The notes beneath the pieces were generated by a model. That model was not told the origin of the DNA, did not search any database, and saw only the letters and a program-made list of their open reading frames with translations. A stretch of 64,000 bases of DNA from Ursus arctos (lineage: Eukaryota; Chordata; Mammalia; Carnivora; Ursidae), in the NCBI RefSeq assembly GCF_023065955.2, contig NW_026623067.1:55312444-55376443 (forward strand). The letters are read 5' to 3'. The translations under genes and the position numbers were made by a program. Shown piece after piece: positions 12,240 through 23,230 of the stretch (its first letter is position 1; the number at the start of each line of letters is the position of its first letter).

Positions 12240-12960
12240 CTCTTTTCCCGTCTCTTCACCGAGGCGGCGGCTTACAAAATGGTGTGCTCAGCTCGGCTTC
12301 CGGACGCTCTTGCTGTTCAAGGTGTGGTCCCTGGACCAGCATCTGTGAGCTGCGCCCGCATCAGCCCACTCCAGACCCGCTGAATCGGCATTCTAGCAAG
12401 ACCCCGGGGACGTGATGCGTGTTCACGCTGGGGAAGCCCCAAGCTGCACTGTGGCCCAGAGGCTTGGCGGCGCCTGACCGCACAGCCCGGAGGGAATAAC
12501 GCAGGCTTCGAGGAGTAGAAGCTACGATGAGTAAACTGGCCAGCACCGTCCCACCTGCGTCCCCACCCAGCACGAATGAAAGGCCTCCCCGGACAGCCTG
12601 CGGGCGTTCATCAGGGCCCTCAGACAGGTCACTCGAGGCCATGCTGCTTGACTGACATTGTCGGCACGTCTGTCGAGTGCAGTAGCGAGTGCCCCCCCGC
12701 CCCCCGCCCGACCCTGCAGTGCACCCCAGGCCCCTGGCGGCTCTGTGCAGCAAGAGGAGGCGTGTCCCCGCGCTCACCCAGTGGACCGAGCCGGAACGCC
12801 CGCAGGCATTCGGAGGCTAGAAGCCACGTCCTCGTGTTCGTGACACCCACCTACGGCAGCCACACAGCCATTGGGAGCAGAATGAACTCAGTTCAGAGAA
12901 TCCGAATGCGGGCCCGAGAAAAGACAGCCGGGAGCGTGGACGGGGAGGAAGTCAAGAGAA
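12240..12960. promoter_or_regulatory. CpG island candidate
   Basis: A hand count finds about 55 CpG dinucleotides in these 720 bases at roughly 60 % GC. That gives an observed/expected ratio near 0.8, far above the depleted CpG level elsewhere in the window. Dense blocks are 12655-12710 and 12775-12840. Such islands usually mark a promoter, often of a gene or long non-coding RNA, but I see no first exon or clear core promoter element. An old hAT fragment (about 12316-12440) lies inside it. Open frames here (170 codons plus at 12576-13088, 138 codons minus at 12361-12777) are expected in CpG-rich DNA, and neither resembles a known protein. Confidence 0.6.
12316..12440 (-). mobile_element. hAT-Charlie MITE, MER5A-like
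   Basis: Begins tcaaggtgtggtccctggacc and continues with cactccagacccgctgaatcgg, a characteristic MER5A-type pair of blocks in antisense orientation. Lies within the CpG-rich region. Confidence 0.6.
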
Positions 12961-14139
12961 AAAGGGTCCAAGTGCTAGTGGGCAAGATTGCCTCTCTGTT
13001 TGGAACGCTGAAGATTTCATTGCCTTTTACATTTCAACTTTCTTTTTTTTGCAGGATGTTTCTCCCATTTTCTCAATGGTTTTCCTAATTATCATTCAGC
13101 TCATAAGATCCTCGCTCACCCATACACAGAGCTCTGTGGCATCGTGTGGGGGATGGCGCAGACCATGCCGTGCATGTCATCAAGCTCTCTCCAGGCGACA
13201 CTACGGGGAAGGACTTGTTAGTGTTCGCATGGGCTAAGATTTCCCAATTTCTTCTAACTGCCTAGCTCACGGGAAGCCCCAGAATAGACCCTGTGCACAG
13301 TGAAGCCCTCGCGGCCCTTGGAAGACAAGGGCAAAAATATGAAGATGCTGAACAGTGTCACTGTAATGAGACTGGGTTCGTATGTCGTTCTTCCTGGTAA
13401 CCCACCTGCAGCCCGAGCAGCCGTTTAGGGACGGGGTGGACAGTGGCGCTCGGCAGCAGGCGAGCCTGGGGCTGCTGGCATGCCCTGGGAAGCGCAGCTC
13501 GCACTCACAGAGCTCACAGCTGCGCGGGGAAGAGACGGCCTGCCCTGGTTCACCCTGGTGACATCCAGGAAAAGACAAAGGGGGGAAATGTCATTTTACA
13601 GGTGATTAATCTGGTGTAAGATTTACTGAATAGCTTCCTCCTCTATCATTATTATCACCCTGACCATCATTGTTATCAGAGACCACACACGTTTTTGGAG
13701 GGCTGACTGTGCGGATAGAATTCGCACCCTCAAGGAGTTTATATTATGGAGATCTGAATTAAAATCTTTCCTTTATTACTAGACGAGATAGGGCAAAATC
13801 CCCAAGGAAACAAATTATGGTCTTTAAAGGGTAGCAAAATCTATTCTCTGATCACACAATTAATAGGCCCAACTGGGGGGACGCGTCTTCTACTAGAACA
13901 ATCCAACTGCAGCCAGGGTGATAGTCACAGAAAGATAGAGGCCCACACCCACAAGAGGTCTGTAACTCGGGGAGGATGTGGCTCCCAAGATGTGGGAACT
14001 AGGAACACAGCTGTTACACCCAGAGGTCTAAGAAAGACGCTGCTGAGGGCCAGACGTGCTTGGCCCTTTTCTTTTCTATCTCTTCCTGTTCAAACAATGA
14101 AACTTCAGTCTTCCCTAGTCCCATCCTCCTGTCTCCCAA
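12961..14139. other. Unassigned sequence with a second CpG-rich patch
   Basis: A weaker CpG cluster lies at about 13380-13560, with around a dozen CpGs in 180 bases. Around 13690-13745 there is a piece of an unassigned old repeat with the core ccctcaaggagtttata. No gene is supported. Confidence 0.4.
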
Positions 14140-14248
14140 CCATTTCTTTCTTCCTTCCTTCTTTCCTCCCTTCTCTTTTCTCTTTTTTTCTTTCTCTTTT
14201 ATTTCCTTTTTTTTTTCTTTCTCCCCTCCCTCCCTTCTTCCTTCCTAG
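14140..14248 (+). repeat. Pyrimidine-rich (CTTT/CCTT) simple repeat
   Basis: Imperfect ttcctt, ctttc and tttctt units run for about 110 bases. Serine/phenylalanine-rich frames across it are artefacts of the repeat. Confidence 0.85.
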
Positions 14249-14249
14249 G

Positions 14250-15045
14250 ATAAACTTTACTTTTTAGGGTCGTTTTTGACTTACAGAAAAATTGAGCAGA
14301 AAATAGAGAGTTCTGGGGCGCCTGGGTGGCACAGTGGTTAAGCGTCTGCCTTCCGCTCAGGGCGTGATCCCGGCGTTATGGGATCGAGCCCCACATCAGG
14401 CTCCTCCGCTATGAGCCTGCTTCTTCCTCTCCCAGTCCCCCTGCTTGTGTTCCCTCTCTCGTTGGCTGTCTCTATCTCTGTCGAATAAATAAATAAAATC
14501 TTTAAAAAAAAAAAAAAAGAAAATAGAGTTCCCATATACTCCTTGTCCTTCCCTTCCCCACACATGGTTTCCCCTGTGATCAACATCTTGCATTAGTACG
14601 GTATACTTGTTATAAATGATGAACCTATATTGATACACTATTCCCGGAAGGCCATAATTTATATTAGGGTACACTCTTTGCGTTGTACAGTTCTCTAGTC
14701 TCTGACAATTCTACAATGTCACGCCTCTGTCGTTATATACTGAATCGTTTCACTGCCCTCAAAATCCCCATGCTCCACCAACTTATCTCTCTTTTCTCCC
14801 AAATCCCTGGTGGCCACTGGTCTTCTTCTCATCTCTACAGGTTCGCCTTTTCCAGACTATCATACAGTAGGAATCAGAGGGCATGTAGCCTTCTCAGACT
14901 GAGTTCTTTGTGGAGGCACCTTAAATGTATGTTGCTCAGTGAAAGAAGCCAGGCTTTACTTTTTATTGCTGAATACTATGCCATTGTAGTGATACACCAA
15001 AGTTTGTTTATCCGTTCATTTACCATAATTTTTTTTTTTACTTCT
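14250..15045 (-). mobile_element. Old L1 (L1M) 3' region, antisense, split by a SINE
   Basis: Antisense L1 3' UTR landmarks appear in order: acagaaaaattgagcag, gttcccatatactcc, tgaacctatattgatacac, tttcactgccctcaaaatcc, ggtggccactggtcttct, tttgccttttccagac-like text, and atactatgccattgtag. The SINE at 14315-14518 interrupts it, so the L1 is the older of the two. Confidence 0.85.
14298..14532 (+). mobile_element. SINEC (CAN SINE, tRNA-Lys derived) with TSD
   Basis: The body at 14315-14518 starts ggggcgcctgggtggcac and includes the box-A/box-B-bearing tRNA-like head, the middle motif cctccgctatgagcctgc, and the tail aataaaatcttt plus poly-A. The flank agaaaatagag occurs just before it (about 14298) and directly after the tail (about 14518), marking the target-site duplication. 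The middle motif defines the young subfamily I associate with ursids. Confidence 0.93.
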
Positions 15046-15647
15046 CTGTTCTTGGATTAGTTCTCAAGAGTATTTTTTACTTCCACTTCATGTCTTTAGT
15101 GAGCCACTGTGAATTTCTTATCCCTCTCTATTAGCTTATATGACTCCTATTCCTACCAACATGACTACGACAGTCGGGCTCAGAGTGTTTCTGGTTGGCA
15201 GTTTTAGTGCCGGTGGTATATTTCGCAAACAGTGCTTGAACACATACTTAAAGCCAGTGGAATATGTTTTTAAGATGTCACGCCCACAATTACACAATGA
15301 ATTGGCTACTCAGGCTGAGAGTGACTTCTTGGATGTGCCAAGCAGTGAGACTTCCACAACTAGAATTTGAAATCAAATATCTTCCAGAATGGAGTGGAAG
15401 CCCTGTCACCATCCATAAAATGGAAATAGGAAATATTATAGCAACTAAAGAGAATACTGCCCAGTAACAGGCTAATGGTGTTGGCCACATTGCAATAACA
15501 CCAAGAAAGTTTGCATAGGGCCAGAGGTACCATGTTTAGGTATTACGCTAATCTGGAGGCAGATACACAGTTTAATTTAAACTTAAAATGTATAAAAATG
15601 CCCCTATCAAGAAATTCTATGAATATTACTTTGTTCTATAAACATCC
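15046..15647. other. Unassigned sequence
   Basis: No repeat or exon recognised. Confidence 0.4.
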
Positions 15648-15812
15648 TTTGTGGCGCCTGAGTGGCTTAGTCGGTTAAGCATCTGCCTTTGGTCAGGTCA
15701 TGATCCCATGAGCCGGGAGAGAGGCAGATGGAGAGGGAGAGGCAGATGGAGAGGGAGACTCCCTGCTGAGCAGGGAGCCTGATGTGGGGCTTGATCCCAG
15801 GACCCTGAGAGA
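15648..15812. mobile_element. SINEC head-to-head chimera (inverted)
   Basis: Bases 15648-15712 are a SINEC head in plus orientation: gcgcctgagtggcttagtcgg followed by gtcaggtcatgatccca. Bases 15716-15812 switch to minus orientation, with gagggagactccctgctg and agcctgatgtggggcttgatcccaggaccc. Two copies of ggcagatggagagggaga lie at the junction. No poly-A tail is visible. It can be read as an inverted SINE pair or a foldback rearrangement. Confidence 0.75.
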
Positions 15813-18800
15813 ACAAGGAGAGATCTGGGGCTCAAGTTGGGTCAATCAGATGCAAAGGAAAGAGTCAGTCTCTTTGACTGTGGCCAGATTTGGAACAATT
15901 CAACTTTCATGCCGTATTTTATGCCCTGGACACCAAGCTCTCCTTAGAATGAGAACCATGAAGCAGATGCATATGGGGGAGAAACAGTCTTCTTATCTTT
16001 TCTGGCTCCTGTTTCCAAGAATTTTCTGGACGTGAACATTATGGTTATTTCCTCAACTTTTATTTTTCCTTCTTTTGGGAACCCCTCAGTTTTTACTGTG
16101 ATATCCACAGCTATTCCAAGCATCCCTTGGAAATGGTTTAAGTCCATAGTTAAATGACTCTAGCCTACGTTTATCAGAATACTCTTCCCTGGGCAAAGGT
16201 GTTGGTTTAGAAGTGGGTGGGAACACCAAGTGGAAAGAGGAATGAAAGAGAGGAAAGTAATTGTTAAAGGATTCAAGGACCCAGGGTTCCTTACTTTTTT
16301 TGGAGCACCTTCTGGAAGAAATCCCCACCCTAGATGGGCATAATGTATTGGACTCAGTTTATGAGCCACCCAGATCCGTGCACCCGCCTTGCTTACAGAT
16401 CATCAAGGCCTGCCCTGAGACTATGGGCATGGTCACCGTTGCAGCCGTTGCTCTGTCTAGAGATGGAGAAGCCATGCCGCAGTGCCACGTGCCACAGAGA
16501 GATTGCTGAGTCTGTCCCCTGGCCCCACTTTTTTCTGTGTGGGCTGCAGCTTTCCCAGGAATGGCCTGAAGAAGCCCAGGGACAGAACTAGGAAGGCAAG
16601 GAGAGTTAAGTCCCATGGAAACAACTCTGGTCAGCAGAAGAACAGGGACCAGGAAGTTGCTGACGGATAACTTCTTCTCTGTTCCCTCACCCACACAGTT
16701 AGCCCTGAGATACAGGAGTTCGTGCAAACTTCCTGAAGGCTCCCCTCCCCATTGTGCTTGCTCTTTGCCCCTTCCCAACTTAATTGCCCCTCTTCCTTCT
16801 CCTACTTCCCCAAATTGCACTCCAACAAAAACTGGCCCATTGGTTTTTCTGGGAACCCTGGCTAAGACGAAGAGGATGTAAGCTCATAGGTTGCCGGTAG
16901 CTCTCTCGTGGCAATGTGAACCAGGGCAAGGATGAAGCTAGTAGCATGAACGGCAGGCAGAGGGCAGAAAGAAATGTGATAACATCACCGACCAGCCTGG
17001 GAACACTTCCTACATCTGACTTCCAGTTACCTGAGTCAGGAAGAAGTCCATTATGTCTAGTTTTCTGTAATTGGCAGGTGAATCCATAGTAATTGATAAC
17101 ACTCTTTAGTTTCACCTGTATTTGCAGATTCAGGGAGGGCCCCCTTCCCTATCATAGCCTTTTAATAAATTCCTCTTTTGATCTTAAGTTAACTGAAGTT
17201 GATTTCTGGTACCTCCCATCAGTTGAATTTTAGCTCATATCTCTGCCTTCCTTTTGGAACTGATGAAAATCCCTTAGAGCGCCTTGTTGGAATTCCGATC
17301 TTCTTCACCATTGAAAAAAATTCAAAGTCAGTTAAAATATGTAGAGTGTATCTATAATCATGTGTAAAACGCAGATTATTTCTGTTTTAATTAAAAACAA
17401 ACACATATAATGTTTCTTAACAATTCTGGAAGTTCTTCCAAATAAAAACCAAACAATACCCCCAAATAAGAATAGTTTAGGAATTAATCTCTGCCAAGCC
17501 AGCTTTCCCCCAGATGATAGATTTGTTAGTTAATCATTCTGAAGCCAGGATTAGAGCACAGTCAACAGTTTAATAAACCATTCATTTCCTACAGTGCTGA
17601 GTAGTTTCATGGGCTTTTACTCTTATGCCATAAACAGGACTATAAATTGTATTAGTAATTGTTTTTGAAAAGGATGTCAAGACTTCCGTTCTAAAATGGC
17701 GATTGGAGCCTGCACATTTAACTACTCCCTTTCTTCTTAAGTTCCTATGGAAAACTATAAAGTTCCAATATATATTTTAGAATATGTTTAAAAAAAACTT
17801 TTAACCTGAAAAAATGAAAGGTGCTACCAACAGGAGAGCAATTAGGAAGAATTTTGCAAAAGAGCATAAATAGGAGAAGATAGATGGAAGCACCAACTAG
17901 CCCAAGATTTCCCCAGTGCGAGGAAAAGCCCACTTGCGCTCGTGCAAGAGTGTAGCAGAATCTCAAAACAGCCTGCAACAGCAGGAGGCAGGGGCAAGCC
18001 TGGGCAGGGGAATGTCAGCGCCTGTCAGGCAAGGTCTGTGCTAAAGCAGGCTCCCCATGGGGGTCACCCCGCCCCTCAGAGAAGGGGATAGAGGCCCGGC
18101 TAACCTCAGGTCACTACCACAAACACAGGAAAAATAAAAGTAATAAAACAGGAAAATGAAGCAAAGAACCACAGGGGTTCGCGGAGACGCCGGGAGCCTG
18201 GTCCTCTCCAATTGTATACACTTTCCAAGGTCGTTGTTAGAAACTGGAAAACACTTTCCAATCATTTGCCAGGGGCTGCTGAGCAATTTTCTTCAATCAG
18301 GAAGCAGTTTGAGCTTTGCTGATTATATGCAAAAGGCAAAACCATACTAGACCTGAAGGTCTCCGGAACAGGAAGGGCCCTTTTCCCAACCAAAGGAGAA
18401 GATACAAGGGTCTAGGGAACCGACAGAAATGTATTGATTTTCAATTGATGAGACATTGACAAAGGCATCAGGTGGTGAAATTACACCCCTCCGCTCAGAG
18501 AATATTGTTTCTCATCCCATACTCATTGTTGAAGTTGACAAATAAATGGGTTTCTGGTAGACATTTATTTCATTTTCAATCTGGACACTAAATTGATGTG
18601 GAGCAATCATGTGAGGGTAATTATAGGAGTCTGATGGACCTTAAGTCTTGCAAAAGCCTAAATGTTTTAGAAAGCAGGCTGTTTCTTTTACTTTTGAATT
18701 GGCAGTAGAGTGCTCAAGAGGAAAATGCATACCAAAGAAGTGGATTCAATTCAATTCAAAATATATGTATGTAGGTTTTCTGCAAGGCAAGGTACAGAGC

Positions 18801-19244
18801 TTAAGGTCAAACTGATGGTATTTTCCTTCTCATTATCTCTCTATCCTCCCATTTAAATACCTTTTCATTAATTCCGTAAATTCCACAAGAGAGTTCTCTG
18901 CTCCCAGGGGGCCAGCCTTTCTCACTTGAGTTGAAAACAGCTCTTCAGGACAGATGATTAAATTTTATTTCTCCCTTGCTGAAGGGGTAGAGGTAAGAAG
19001 GTAAGGAATGATTCTCCTAAGATTTCTCAGCATCCCACATTGTCTTCCTCCTTCGAATTCACGAACTGCTCCCTTCCCCATTCATTTCTCATCAAGAACG
19101 TTCCACAGCAAAACTCAAATTAAAATGTAACTTACAAAGAAGAGTAAGCCTTCAACCTCTAAGGCTCAGTGTCTTTTTCTATAGAATGGTGTTCATAATT
19201 CATCCCCAGTGGGGTTACGTGAAGAAGTACTATGATAACGAATT
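15813..19244. other. 3.4 kb of unassigned sequence
   Basis: The longest stretch in this window where I recognise no mobile element. The frames (153 codons minus at 16359-16820, 111 codons minus at 16780-17115) overlap other frames of similar length and match no protein I know. It may hold conserved non-coding elements, which I cannot test. Confidence 0.45.
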
Positions 19245-19253
19245 TGAAAACAT

Positions 19254-19290
<37 letters not shown>

Positions 19291-19480
19291 TTTTATTTAT
19301 TTATGTGACAGAGAGACAGCCAGCGAGAGAGGGAACACAGCAGAGGGAGTGGGAGAGGAAGAAGCAGGCTCATAGCGGAAGAGCCTGATGTGGGACTCGA
19401 TCCTGGATCGCCAGGATCACGCCCTGAGCCGAAGGCAGACGCTTTAACGACTGCGCTACCCAGGCGCCCCTGAAAACATG
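19245..19480 (-). mobile_element. SINEC with perfect 10-bp TSD
   Basis: The body at 19255-19470 begins with a long poly-T (the reverse of its A-tail), then aaagattttatttattta, and ends caggcgcccc. The duplication tgaaaacatg occurs exactly at 19245-19254 and 19471-19480. The middle motif caggctcatagcgg belongs to the young carnivore subfamily. Confidence 0.95.
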
Positions 19481-19544
19481 TTTTAAAGCTACAGCACCAT
19501 AGGGGGTCCAGGGGCAGAGTGAACAAGTGATGGAGAGACTAGAC

Positions 19545-19725
19545 CAGGCACCTGGCAGCTACACTCACGGCATGACATGGTTTATTATTTAACCTTGACA
19601 TTTCTCAGCTTACCTATCTGGAAATGGGGTTATGAGTGCCCACTTCAGATTGTTTTGCAAGAATCAATGACTTACTATATGTCAAGTTCTTCATGAATAC
19701 AGGCTAATATGAAAATAAAGGACAT
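19545..19725 (+). repeat. MIR SINE (diverged)
   Basis: Sense MIR traces: atttaaccttgacatttctcagc, then acctatctggaaatgggg, then an end with tatgtcaagttcttcatgaa. Confidence 0.55.
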
Positions 19726-20370
19726 TGGTATCCTTTCAGAAATATCCTGTCATATACGAGAGGTTTCCAGCATCTCCACGAAGTGGTAACTTTTAATACA
19801 CATTCGCTGGCCTTCTTGGGGGTGTGTGGTGTATGAGAGGGAGCACAGATCCAGATCCAGAGTGAGGTCTCTGTATCTACATTTTACACGGAAGTAAGGG
19901 GAGAGGTCTTGGGTGGATTTCATGGAATTAAGGAAAAGGTATTTAAACTGGAGGACGGAAGTGATTAAGTTCAACTCTGGACAATGGAGACGTGCATGTC
20001 CTTTACAGCCCCATTTTAGGACTTTTCCCATCCTGAGCTCCTCGTGACGCCAGGTCCTCATCGTGTATCTTGAAAATACTGATGTTTACAATCTTCCCCT
20101 AAACTGGGGTAACTAATTACTGAGAGGCTATTATCATCCTAGAAGTATTGGCAAAAAGTTCTTACCCTTCCCAAGAGGGGGCTATATTTGTGGGATTTTA
20201 GTCACAAGGACAGTCCAGGGAGGGCTCTTGCATGAGGTGGACGGGTGATGGGAGAGCAAGTGCTGCCAGACGCTCAGGGCCGGATTAAGACTGTTGGAAA
20301 CCCTAAGCACAGACGAAATTTTGATACCCATCATACCCTATATAACTCATGTTAAACATTACATAAAATC
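19726..20370. other. Unassigned sequence
   Basis: No named repeat or exon. A 103-codon minus frame at 19750-20061 is unsupported. Confidence 0.4.
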
Positions 20371-20579
20371 ATAAACTACAGGGTGCCTGGGTGGCTCAGT
20401 CAGTTAAGCATCTGCCTTTGCCTGAGGGCATGATCCTAGGGTCCTGGGATTGAGCCTTGTGTCAGCCTCCCTGCTCAGTGGGGAGTCTGCTTCTCCTTCT
20501 CCCTTTGCCCCTCCCCCTGCTTGTGCTCTCTCTGTCTCTCTCTCTCAAATAAAATCTTTAAAAAAACTCCATAAACTAT
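20371..20579 (+). mobile_element. SINEC, older subfamily, with TSD
   Basis: The body at 20381-20567 starts gggtgcctgggtggctcag and carries ccctgctcagtggggagtctgc and a CT-rich region before aataaaatcttt. Flanking ataaacta at 20371-20378 and 20571-20578 is the duplication. The middle region differs from the younger copies, so this is an older SINEC type. Confidence 0.92.
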
Positions 20580-22949
20580 AAACATAATATCCACATGTAT
20601 AGTGAAACAAATAAATTCATGTTACGTGTTCTGATTTCAAAATCCTGGGTAAGTTCATGAAAGCTGAAAAACACATTCAATCTCTCTCCCTCTCTCTTTT
20701 TCTCTCTCTCTGGCCAGGCTTTCTGCTGCCCTCGGCATATAGAGAGGCTGTCTGTGGGACACTTGAACCCTGCCCTCTCCATATCCTTCTGCTATGGTAA
20801 CCTGCCGACTCCTCTCCCCAGCTCTCTGAGGATGCTCCTTGGGAGCCATCACCAGACCCTGCCCCCAGGGCCATCCTCTCTCCTCTGGCTCTCTGTACCC
20901 TTAGTGGTGCTTCAGTTAGCAGATGATGGCAACTAATACCTCTCTCTTCAAGGGAGTGTGTTCTGTACCAGGAAAGACAACAATGGAGCGGGTTCTGGGG
21001 AACTGCCTTCCTGCCTCCTTGGGAACTGAGCTGGGGCCCCTTCCCAGTGTGTGGGATTTAACCCCGGCACCCCGGGTTCTCCAACAGGGATGGCACACAG
21101 AACCGTGCGGTGGGAAAGAGCAGGGGTCTGAGAGACCAGACACCCGGGCTTGCATCCAGCTTCAGGTGCTCATGGGCTGGGTAAGGCTGCTTCCCTTTGC
21201 TGAGCCCGTGTCCCCCTGTGCGAATGAGTATGACGAGAGGATCCGCCAAGAGCAAGTGCGGTGATGCCGGCTGGCACGCCGCCGGGCCCAGACAAAGCCC
21301 GCAGTAGATGGGGGCATTTATGTGTAACAAGGTTGGGTCAAGCGATCTTCAGACAGTGCCCACTCAACACTTGCGCCTTCCCCTGTGATTCTCGCGCCCC
21401 TCATGGTGGATCCTCCAGGAAGCCAAGACTGGAGACTGACTTCGCTATCAGAGGGTGCCCAACGCTTCATCTTACACACCCTTTCCACCACTGTCACCAA
21501 GTCAAGGCTCTATCAGAAGATGCACCTGGTCTATAGATGGGGAGGAACCAGAGCCCTGCTCTTCCCCACGCGCCCAGAGACCACCCAGCTTTCCAAGGCC
21601 TAGTAGTTGAGCCAAGGAGGTGGCCCTCAAGACTTTCAAGTGGGATTTTCAAATTGAATCTATTTTATAGGAAGAATTGCTGACAGGTGAGAAAGACGAA
21701 TTTGGCTGAGAGTGGGAATAGTGCCTCTGGCAGTTTTGGGTCTGAGGCTTTTGTTAAACAGTTAAAAAAAAAAAAAAGGTACAGACTCAGGTCACACCCA
21801 TCGGCACTCAGATTCGCTCAGCTGTAAAGTGTCAGCTCCTTAGCTGAGCGGCTGCTGTAAAACTCTGCATAAATGAACTCTAGAACGTTTTGCATGGCTC
21901 CTAGGGACTAGACTGGTTCTCACTTATTTGACCCCTTGAAGTCAGGGACATTACAACCTTGCTGGCTGCAGTCAGGCGCTGCTTCTCAGGCTTGTGACCT
22001 GCGCAGTCACATGGGGCCCAGAGCTTGGAACAGCCCCGCACTTGGCCTAATGTTCTGCTGTCAGAATATTAAATTCATCATCATTATTGCTAAATTCTTG
22101 ATAATTTTCAAGCAAGAAACCCTTCGTGTTCCTTTTGCATTGGGCTCCTCAACTTACGTAGCTGTTCCTGGCCGCCATGCCCAGCCCATCGTCTGCTTAT
22201 TTCTTACTGGAAGAAAATTAATCATCAAGAATGTAATAGACTCTGTAACTCCTTGTTAGCATTATATTCGAGCCATGGTCCATAGAGCCTTTGAAACCCT
22301 CTTTTGTTAGATGACCTGCACAAAGGCAACATTAAGCCCCAAGATTATAGCTGAGACTTAGAAACTGAATTTGATACATGAAACGCCAGCTACCGGCAGA
22401 TTCCCTTGCCAACAAGAACAATTTCTAAGTTCTCCATTTGCCTGATAGGGACAGCCTCCACTGTGGAAAATCTCAAAGGAATAAGAGGTCAAGGTGCTGG
22501 GGAGAAACTCTGCCAAAGCGGGTGTGCTGAAGTTATCGAGGTGACGCCATTAAATCCTGAGAAGCGAATATTCAGATCTCATTCAAATGAGGTTCTCAGG
22601 GGGAATTGCCCTTTATACAACAATTGATTTTTCTAAAGTGAATTACCAGTTACAGGATATTTACTCTGGTTTGTTGTTTGGGGACTTGGGGATGTGTCTG
22701 AACTACATTTAAAGAAAGCCGAAAAGCAGGGCAGCATGCAGAATTGTAATCAGGAAGCTGATGACAAAAATCATTAAAAGAAGCCAAGCAGAATCCAGCA
22801 AAAAAACGCAACAAAAGACCCGAAAAGGAAGTGGGATCCCAGAAGACAGAGCAGAGTAGGATTTGATACCGAGGTGATGTCATGAATTGAACCTCATCTT
22901 CCCTTCCAAAGGATTCAATTGGCAAGAACACTATCAGTGTATGTTAACT
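20580..22949. other. Unassigned sequence, GC-moderate
   Basis: Holds a short CT-rich run at 20685-20712 and an A-run at 21764-21777. A possible MIR trace near 21150-21240 is too weak to call. Several 60-110 codon frames are unsupported. Confidence 0.4.
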
Positions 22950-23230
22950 AAAGCATTCCTGTTTGAAAACAAGGTGGCTGGGAAGGGGGTGACTGTGAAA
23001 TCTTACAACAAAGGATAATCGGAAAAATACCTAACACGAAAGGCACAGCATCAGGAATGCTGTCATTGGTATCGTAACAGTGTTGCGGGGTGACCGAGGG
23101 TAGCTGCACTTGCGGGGTCACGGCATAACCTATCAACTCGTCCGATCACTGTGTTTGTGTCCACTTGAAACCAATGCAATGCTGTATGGCAACTCTACTT
23201 CAATAAATAAAATCACCAGTTAATTTTAAA
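22950..23230 (+). mobile_element. Old L1 3' UTR end
   Basis: The final segment tcactgtgtttgtgtccacttgaaacc, then atgctgtatggcaactctacttc, then aataaataa matches the classic L1M 3' end in sense orientation. The upstream part with ggtgaccgagggtagctgc fits the same region, diverged. Confidence 0.65.

Noticed and set aside
12576..13088. 170-codon frame in the CpG island as a coding exon
   Set aside because: GC-rich DNA has few stop codons, several other frames in the same place are also open, and the translation resembles no known protein.
14315..14400. A tRNA gene
   Set aside because: The tRNA-like head is the 5' part of a SINEC element with a typical body, tail and target duplication.
21150..21240. 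MIR fragment
   Set aside because: Only a loose resemblance to the MIR centre, not enough to separate it from chance.
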